Shown piece after piece: positions 22,915-26,787 of a stretch of DNA of 26,787 bases; within the stretch, counting starts at the first letter, position 1, and each line of letters begins with the position of its first letter. The notes under the pieces are model-generated. The model did not search any database and was not told the DNA's origin. It was given only the letters and a program-made list of their open reading frames with translations. The position numbers were made by a program, and so were the translations under genes. This DNA is from Treponema sp. UBA1793. GTDB lineage: Bacteria; Spirochaetota; Spirochaetia; Treponematales; Treponemataceae. The DNA is taken from positions 1 to 26,787 of the forward strand of contig DCFX01000028.1 of the NCBI GenBank assembly GCA_002314445.1. The letters are read 5' to 3'.

Positions 22915-22942
22915 CTGGCTTTGCAGCAGAAAGTCAGTTTTT
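22915..22942 (+). terminator. Intrinsic terminator after the araC-type gene
   Basis: CTGGCTTT (22915-22922), a 7-base loop, and AAAGTCAG (22930-22937) form an 8-bp stem with one G-U pair, followed by TTTTT. It lies about 40 bases after the regulator stop. Confidence 0.65.
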
Positions 22943-22967
22943 GTTCAATATGCGTATACTGTGCGGT

Positions 22968-23036
22968 ATGAAAATCGACGATGATTTTTTTACTGAATAC
23001 GAATACCGTACAATATCAGGATACGTTTTATCTTGA
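22968..23036 (+). CDS. Possible leaderless 22-residue ORF
   Basis: TATACT at 22955-22960 is followed after seven bases by an ATG opening MKIDDDFFTEYEYRTISG and four more residues to a TGA at 23034. No Shine-Dalgarno. The promoter-to-ATG spacing is the same as for the deoR-type gene. The frame overlaps the DUF4143 remnant in another frame, so it may be the promoter and first codons of a lost gene rather than a working peptide. Confidence 0.25.
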   Translation: MKIDDDFFTEYEYRTISGYVLS

Positions 23037-23196
23037 GAATATTGTTTACAATGAACTCGTTCTTCGTGATTACCGTGTATACACCGGTAAAACTCAGAAA
23101 GGAGAAATTGACTTTATAGCTGTAAAAAACGGCAGGAAATGTTTTATTCAGGTATGTTATCTTCTTTCCGGAAAAAAAGATATTGTCGTACTATAG
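22981..23196 (+). pseudogene. DUF4143-type ATPase, C-terminal fragment
   Basis: The frame contains DTFYLENIVYNELVLRDYRV, then YTGKTQKGEIDFIAVKNGRK and CFIQVCYLLS. This is the conserved C-terminal nuclease-like part of the AAA_14/DUF4143 ATPase family (E-N-I-V-Y...E-L...G-Y-x-V-Y-x-G...E-I-D-F-V-A...Q-V-x-Y). Everything before it, including the whole ATPase domain, is missing, and the frame ends in an unrelated tail (GKKDIVVL). It is a dead fragment. The remnant at 1-408 belongs to the same broad family but is on the other strand and covers a different part, so the two need not come from one gene. Confidence 0.65.
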
Positions 23197-23201
23197 TTAT
23201 T

Positions 23202-23327
23202 TTGACATACACGGCAATAGAAGAAAGGGTGGCACCGGTAGTGCCATCCTTATTGCTTTGCTCTATTGTATGCGGCACATTTTTGATTCTTTTTTATAGT
23301 ACACAGCCGAACTGCGGATTTATTTAA
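23202..23327 (+). pseudogene. Second copy of the small hydrophobic peptide family, frameshifted
   Basis: From a TTG at 23202 the frame reads LTYTAIEERVAPVVPSLLLC and then SIVCGTFLILF. It aligns codon for codon with the ORF at 26532 (IEKRVAPVVPS, then LVLCGIMGCTYLLLF), and the TTG falls exactly at the other copy's ATG. Several differences are third-base changes that keep the residue (AGG/AGA, CCA/CCT, TCC/TCT, CTT/CTC, TTG/CTG). A T-run that has seven Ts in the 26532 copy has six here, so the frame shifts past the expected stop and runs into the next gene. No ribosome site precedes it. GGCAC-cggta-GTGCC inside is also a hairpin, so an RNA role is an alternative. Confidence 0.5.
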
Positions 23328-23907
23328 TAAAGTTCAATTCCCCCCGCATGAGTTCTACGTTTTTGCCTGTCGCGCGGTTTATCAGTTTTTGTGCATCGTC
23401 GAATTCATCAAGGTGCTTGAATCCTGTTACGCGCAGTGCATAGTCGAGATCGTATTGAAAATCCCCTACATATACAAATTTTGCTCCTTCCGGTACGGAT
23501 ATTTTTACCTGCATTGGGAGAATGAAATAGTTCCATGCAAATCCGAAAAGGATTCCTCTGGCGGTTTCAAGAGTAATAGTTCCGTCTTTATCCGGTTTTG
23601 CTGAGAAATAGAACGTTTCTCCCAATTCCCACATTTCCCCCATTGTACTTATGGAAGGTTTTCCGATGACATAATAATTTTTGTCTTTTGAAACGCCGAT
23701 GCTGATTGTACCTTTCTGTGCAGCAGCCAGCGCGTCTTTTCTGGATGCAAAATCAACAGGATTTTTAAATGAAATTCTTCCGACCAGAATTACCTTGTTC
23801 CCTGAAGGGATTTTTATTGATCCCGCTTTTACATCATCTGCAGAAACAACGGAAATACATAAAAAAAGTGAACAAATCAGCATTGTAATGAATTTATTTT
23901 TTTTCAT
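23320..23907 (-). CDS. Secreted protein of unknown function
   Basis: Protein of 195 residues with a cleavable signal peptide (MKKNKFITMLICSLFLCISVVSA, cut near residue 23) and no lipidation cysteine. The rest is predicted to be mainly beta-strand: VILVGRISFKNPV, ARGILFGFAWNYFILPMQV, EGAKFVYVGDFQYDLDYALRV, and a charged end, DEFDDAQKLINR. I do not recognise a named family. The last gene of a three-gene operon, it overlaps the preceding lipoprotein gene by 14 bases, with AGGAGAT before the ATG, so they are co-translated and probably work together at the cell envelope. Its 3' end overlaps the end of the second small-peptide copy on the other strand. Confidence 0.85.
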   Translation of the reverse strand: MKKNKFITMLICSLFLCISVVSADDVKAGSIKIPSGNKVILVGRISFKNPVDFASRKDALAAAQKGTISIGVSKDKNYYVIGKPSISTMGEMWELGETFYFSAKPDKDGTITLETARGILFGFAWNYFILPMQVKISVPEGAKFVYVGDFQYDLDYALRVTGFKHLDEFDDAQKLINRATGKNVELMRGELNFIK

Positions 23908-24463
23908 TTTCTATCTCCTGTATACGGTTTACAATTACGGTTTCCCAGTCGGTTCCGGTAAAATAAGACTGCATTACTTTAAGCGACGCAAGTTCGTTTT
24001 TGTGCCCGGTATCATTTTTATCGTAATAAACAAGCCCCGGTTTTGTTAACTTAATATCTACGCCGCCGATTCCGCAGTAATTGCATACAGACTGCATTCC
24101 TTCCATATCCGTGTAGGAATACACTTTCAACTCACTGCCGACAGGAAGCGGCTGAACGAAAAACATGGATGTGCTTTTTATGAGGGTCAAAAAGCCAATG
24201 GTATTTGAATTTGACTTTCCCTGCATCTGAGCTTCGTATAATTTATAGCCGAATTTCGGATTTTGCTGTAAGACTTCAAAACTGGTATATTCACTTCCGA
24301 AAATAATGACGGAATTCTCAGGCTTTTCCCAGCTGCCGTTTAAAATATTTTTCTTTACTTCACTTTTACTGTCACCTGCACGATATGTTGTAGTCATGCA
24401 GCCTGGAAACAACACTGCAGCGGTTAATGACGCTGCAATGATTAACATTGCTGTTCTTTTCAT
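23894..24463 (-). CDS. Envelope lipoprotein of unknown function
   Basis: Protein of 189 residues. The signal MKRTAMLIIAASLTAAVLFPGC ends in a lipobox with Cys22. The mature part has beta-strand-like stretches (NSVIIFGSEYTSFEVLQQNP, LPVGSELKVYSYTDMEG), a CNYCGIGGVDIKLTKPGLVY segment with two close cysteines, and a charged C-terminus (VNRIQEIENEKK). No enzyme motif is recognised. It lies 11 bases after the protease-barrel gene, with AAGGAG before the ATG, and overlaps the next secreted protein. Its mode of expression with a protease and a secreted partner suggests an envelope complex or quality-control role; this is inference. Confidence 0.85.
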   Translation of the reverse strand: MKRTAMLIIAASLTAAVLFPGCMTTTYRAGDSKSEVKKNILNGSWEKPENSVIIFGSEYTSFEVLQQNPKFGYKLYEAQMQGKSNSNTIGFLTLIKSTSMFFVQPLPVGSELKVYSYTDMEGMQSVCNYCGIGGVDIKLTKPGLVYYDKNDTGHKNELASLKVMQSYFTGTDWETVIVNRIQEIENEKK

Positions 24464-24474
24464 GGAAAACTCCT

Positions 24475-26202
24475 TTAATTATTTATTTTGAAAAATTTGA
24501 GTCCGGCGGTAATGGCGATGCTGTCGTTTTTTTCCGTCAGATTATAAAATTCATGCATATATTCTGCCCCTATAACGGGACTCAGGATTGAACTGATATT
24601 GTATGATATTTCCAGCCCGCCGCCGATCGTAAAATGAATGCGGGATGAACCGTCTGTCAGAAACGAAGTGATATTTGAAAATCCCAAACGTGAAGCAGCG
24701 TAAGGGTTAATCTCGAATTTTCCGAATGATAATGGAACCTGAAAACGGGTAATAAAGCCGGCCGAAGTCATTGTTGTCGGGTTGTCTGAATATTCCGTTG
24801 ATGAATCTGTTTTCGTTGAAATAATTGCCTTTTCAGATTGAAAATAAATGCCAAAAGCCACAAAACTGCTGTTAAACAAAAGCGAAGATGAAAACCCCGG
24901 GGTTCCGGTTTCGTACGGAAGTAAAAGTCCTCCCGACAGTGAAATAAAATAAGGTTCTCCGACTGAAAAACCGGAATTATTATTTGCAGCGGTTTTATCT
25001 TTTTTCCCGAGTTTTGAATTCTGAATCGTATCGAATTCAAATATCTTCCAGTTTCCCTGCTCAATATTCCAAAGTGTATTGATGCCGGTTTTACCCTGCG
25101 GTGTCAGAGAAATTTTTTTACCATTCGTAGAATCTTCAGGTGTCCCGGCTTCTATTGTAAGTGTTCCGTTTTCATCCTGAAATTCTTTCCAGATGTCATA
25201 TGCGATTGCATAACGCAGGCCTTCAATAGGATCGTATTCAAATATGTCTATGACTGTTGAACGTACGGAAACCGGAGCTTTGGCAACGACGGAAAGAAAT
25301 GCGTCTCCTCCGGACTTTGAGACTATGCTGTTTGAAACGTATTTGCCAAGAGCGAAGAAAGCAGCATTTTTGTCTCCGGCAGCTTTTACGAATTGTTTAA
25401 TTCTGTTGTTGATATCATCAGCGGATTTGTTACCGGTCACAGTCTTTGAAACGAAGGACTGAATTACCGGAGCCGGTATTGAGAAATTTGTTGATTCCCG
25501 GTACGCCGCTTTCCATGTGTTGAGTCCGATGACACGGAAACCTGCCTGAGCTTTCTGGTCGGCAACCATGAGCGGTCCTCCGGAGTTACCCGGGTCGACT
25601 TGTGCTGAATGCTGGATGATTGTCGAAATATCCGGGGAAAGCAGGTCTTTTATTTTTGCGTGCGAATTGGTAACAATACCCTTTCCGAGCTGCCATACGG
25701 GATCGCTGCCAAGTCCCGGAAAACCGGCTGACCAGACATCTTCGCCGTCTGTAACTGTTTCTGCGCTCAGTTCAAGTCCTTTCCTGCTGTATGAAGAGGG
25801 AAGTGCTATAAGAGCGATATCTATATCGTCGTCGGCGGCAATGATTTTCAGTTCTTTGTATTCGGACGTTGAATCGTCTTCATTCTCAAACTGTACAGTC
25901 GCCGTTTCTGATTCTGCAATGACATGCCTGTTTGTCACCACATAGGGTTTCCCGTCCGGCCCGTAATAAACGAAACCGGAACCGAAAGATCCTTCCAGAT
26001 AGTCGTTGATTTCTTTTGAATAAGTTGAGTAGCCGCGGCTGTCAAGCGTGTCGCTGTAATCTTTCAGGAACTTAACAGTGTCTTCAGACAGATTACCGCG
26101 GACGATACAGACATAATTGCGCAGCGGCGCCGAAAATAATAATGCCGCCGGTAAACAGATTAAAAAAATACAGATTGATAATTTTTTTGATGTATCTAAC
26201 AT
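24475..26202 (-). CDS. Trypsin-like serine protease with C-terminal beta-barrel-like domain
   Basis: Protein of 575 residues with a signal peptide (residues 1-25, LICLPAALLFSA). Residues about 70-255 are a DegP/trypsin-like S1 protease: GSFGSGFVYY, YVVTNRHVIAES with His93, DDDIDIALIALP with Asp128, and VDPGNSGGPL with Ser207, so the triad is complete. No PDZ domain is seen. A middle region (about 260-405) is unassigned. Residues about 412-575 alternate short hydrophobic strands (YFISLSGGLLLPYE, FVAFGIYFQS, FEINPYAASRLGF, IHFTIGGGLEISYN, PVIGAEYMHEFYN, IAITAGLKFFKINN), like a small outer-membrane barrel. The first gene of a three-gene envelope operon; a strong promoter lies only eight bases upstream of the ATG and there is no Shine-Dalgarno. 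Confidence 0.9.
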   Translation of the reverse strand: MLDTSKKLSICIFLICLPAALLFSAPLRNYVCIVRGNLSEDTVKFLKDYSDTLDSRGYSTYSKEINDYLEGSFGSGFVYYGPDGKPYVVTNRHVIAESETATVQFENEDDSTSEYKELKIIAADDDIDIALIALPSSYSRKGLELSAETVTDGEDVWSAGFPGLGSDPVWQLGKGIVTNSHAKIKDLLSPDISTIIQHSAQVDPGNSGGPLMVADQKAQAGFRVIGLNTWKAAYRESTNFSIPAPVIQSFVSKTVTGNKSADDINNRIKQFVKAAGDKNAAFFALGKYVSNSIVSKSGGDAFLSVVAKAPVSVRSTVIDIFEYDPIEGLRYAIAYDIWKEFQDENGTLTIEAGTPEDSTNGKKISLTPQGKTGINTLWNIEQGNWKIFEFDTIQNSKLGKKDKTAANNNSGFSVGEPYFISLSGGLLLPYETGTPGFSSSLLFNSSFVAFGIYFQSEKAIISTKTDSSTEYSDNPTTMTSAGFITRFQVPLSFGKFEINPYAASRLGFSNITSFLTDGSSRIHFTIGGGLEISYNISSILSPVIGAEYMHEFYNLTEKNDSIAITAGLKFFKINN

Positions 26203-26210
26203 AGGATATT

Positions 26211-26238
26211 ACTATAGAACTTATTAATTATTTGTCAA
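26211..26238 (-). promoter_or_regulatory. Strong sigma-70-type promoter of the protease operon, leaderless spacing
   Basis: Minus strand: perfect -35 TTGACA (26238-26233), 16-base spacer, -10 TATAGT (26216-26211). The ATG at 26202 begins eight bases after the -10 box, so transcription should start within one or two bases of it. No Shine-Dalgarno is present between them. Confidence 0.65.
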
Positions 26239-26458
26239 TATTATCATTAATAATTATTGTATTTGATATATTAAAGTATTTTGATTATTTAGAATTCTCG
26301 GGATAAGTTTTTCCTTGTACTTGAAGTTCCTGCGGTTTTAGCTGTTGGTTATACGGCTGTTACATCAGTGAATTTTGCTGCCTGCCTGGAATATTGAAAC
26401 TGCTGCTCAAGAATCCGGATATTTCGGCGTACGCAGGATGCTGTAGTTTGTGTACCTG
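26239..26458. other. Intergenic region with possible decayed coding sequence
   Basis: An A/T-rich stretch (26239-26300) leads into a plus-strand frame near 26302-26396 reading DKFFLVLEVPAVLAVGYTAV then TSVNFAACLEY and a stop. It is protein-like but has no start, ribosome site or recognised family. Probably the remnant of a lost gene. Confidence 0.3.
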
Positions 26459-26501
26459 AAAAATCCGGTAAAGCGTCCTGGTGATGTTTTACCGGATTTT
26501 T
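26459..26501. terminator. Bidirectional intrinsic terminator
   Basis: AAAAATCCGGTAAA (26459-26472) pairs perfectly with TTTACCGGATTTTT (26488-26501), with a 15-base loop. The A-run and T-run on both sides allow action on either strand. It closes whatever was transcribed from the left and insulates the small ORF whose -10 box (TATACT, 26506-26511) begins five bases later. Confidence 0.75.
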
Positions 26502-26531
26502 GCGTTATACTGTTTATTGAGAGGTGTTTAT

Positions 26532-26633
26532 ATGATACGTTTCCTTATAGAAAAAAGAGTGGCACCGGTAGTGCCTTCTTTAGTGCTCTGCGGTATTATG
26601 GGTTGTACATATCTGCTTCTTTTTTTATTGTAA
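26532..26633 (+). CDS. Small hydrophobic single-span peptide (33 residues), repeated family
   Basis: The ATG at 26532 is six bases after AGGTG and 21 bases after a TATACT box (26506-26511), itself just past a strong terminator, so this looks like a stand-alone transcription unit. The product starts MIRFLIEKRVAPVVPS, followed by a hydrophobic segment LVLCGIMGCTYLLLFLL up to the stop. Length, a short charged N-terminus and a single membrane span resemble small membrane peptides, including some type I toxins, but I do not recognise a named family. Related sequences occur at 23202 (full length, frameshifted) and 15233 (C-terminal part). Changes between this copy and the one at 23202 are often silent, which favours selection on protein. 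An RNA hairpin element (GGCAC-cggta-GTGCC) is the alternative. Confidence 0.5.
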   Translation: MIRFLIEKRVAPVVPSLVLCGIMGCTYLLLFLL

Positions 26634-26689
26634 ATGTACAGACGATGAACACTTTTTACAACTCCTGCAGTCCAGTAAATAGTGTTCCA

Positions 26690-26787
26690 TTATATGCGCT
26701 GTTCAAATCCTCCGGGATGTCCCTCCAGAGAAAGTATTTTACCGTTTCCATCGTTAATTTGGAGATATACGGAAGCGTTGATACTTT
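26690..26787 (-). CDS. Partial C-terminal coding sequence, unassigned
   Basis: From the window edge on the minus strand a frame reads SINASVYLQINDGNGKILS, then LEGHPGGFEQRI, and a TAA at 26692-26690. The composition is clearly protein-like, while the other frames have stops or odd composition. Only about 31 residues are inside the window, too few to name a family. It converges with the small ORF at 26532. Confidence 0.4.
   Translation of the reverse strand, partial: SINASVYLQINDGNGKILSLEGHPGGFEQRI

Noticed and set aside
1..26787. CRISPR array, tRNA or rRNA genes
   Set aside because: No regularly spaced direct repeats and no cloverleaf or rRNA-like stretches were seen on either strand, though a tRNA scan was not run.

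Overview
The window looks like a carbohydrate-use region from a Gram-negative, host-associated bacterium. A gut or rumen spirochaete related to Treponema is my best guess. This is inference from gene content: many lipoproteins, CUT1 and CUT2 sugar ABC importers, a moderately AT-rich composition, and a periplasmic protease fused to an outer-membrane-like barrel. No rRNA, tRNA or CRISPR array is visible to settle it. Most of the sequence is three separate sugar modules, each with its own regulator, set among small decayed genes and inverted repeats.

Layout. (1) 1-2.4 kb: a 5'-truncated AAA/DUF4143 ATPase remnant, then a divergent TetR regulator and DUF4386 membrane protein sharing an operator-like promoter, then a long hairpin and a broken 5' end of a GH39 xylosidase-like gene. 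(2) 2.4-6.7 kb, minus strand: AraC regulator, sugar-binding lipoprotein and two CUT1 permeases. The GH39 remnant lies just downstream, which suggests xylo-oligosaccharides as substrate. (3) 6.9-15.2 kb: a CUT2 operon on the minus strand (ATPase, permease, RbsB-like lipoprotein, cytoplasmic GH31), divergent from a DeoR regulator and a second, diverged double ATPase that has no permease of its own. (4) 15.3-22.9 kb, minus strand: LplB/YtcP-type permeases, a large binding lipoprotein, GH30 and a GH5 lipoprotein, with a divergent AraC regulator. I infer use of a beta-glucan, possibly of the beta-1,3/1,6 kind. A 368-base block rich in inverted repeats and flanked by 9-bp direct repeats sits between GH30 and GH5. 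(5) 22.9-26.8 kb: a DUF4143 C-terminal remnant, a minus-strand operon (trypsin-like protease with C-terminal barrel, lipoprotein, secreted protein), and a 33-codon hydrophobic ORF whose relatives occur twice more in the window.

How the parts work together. Modules 2 and 4 encode no ATPase, so they must borrow a shared MsmX/UgpC-type ATPase from elsewhere. Module 3 has two ATPases for one permease. Several genes (DeoR, the LplB-type permease, the protease and a mini-ORF) have a good -10 box only 7-9 bases before the start codon and no Shine-Dalgarno, which points to leaderless or nearly leaderless mRNAs. The most unusual items are the repeated small hydrophobic peptide family, the protease-barrel fusion, the orphan double ATPase, and the repeat block inserted in the GH30-GH5 operon.
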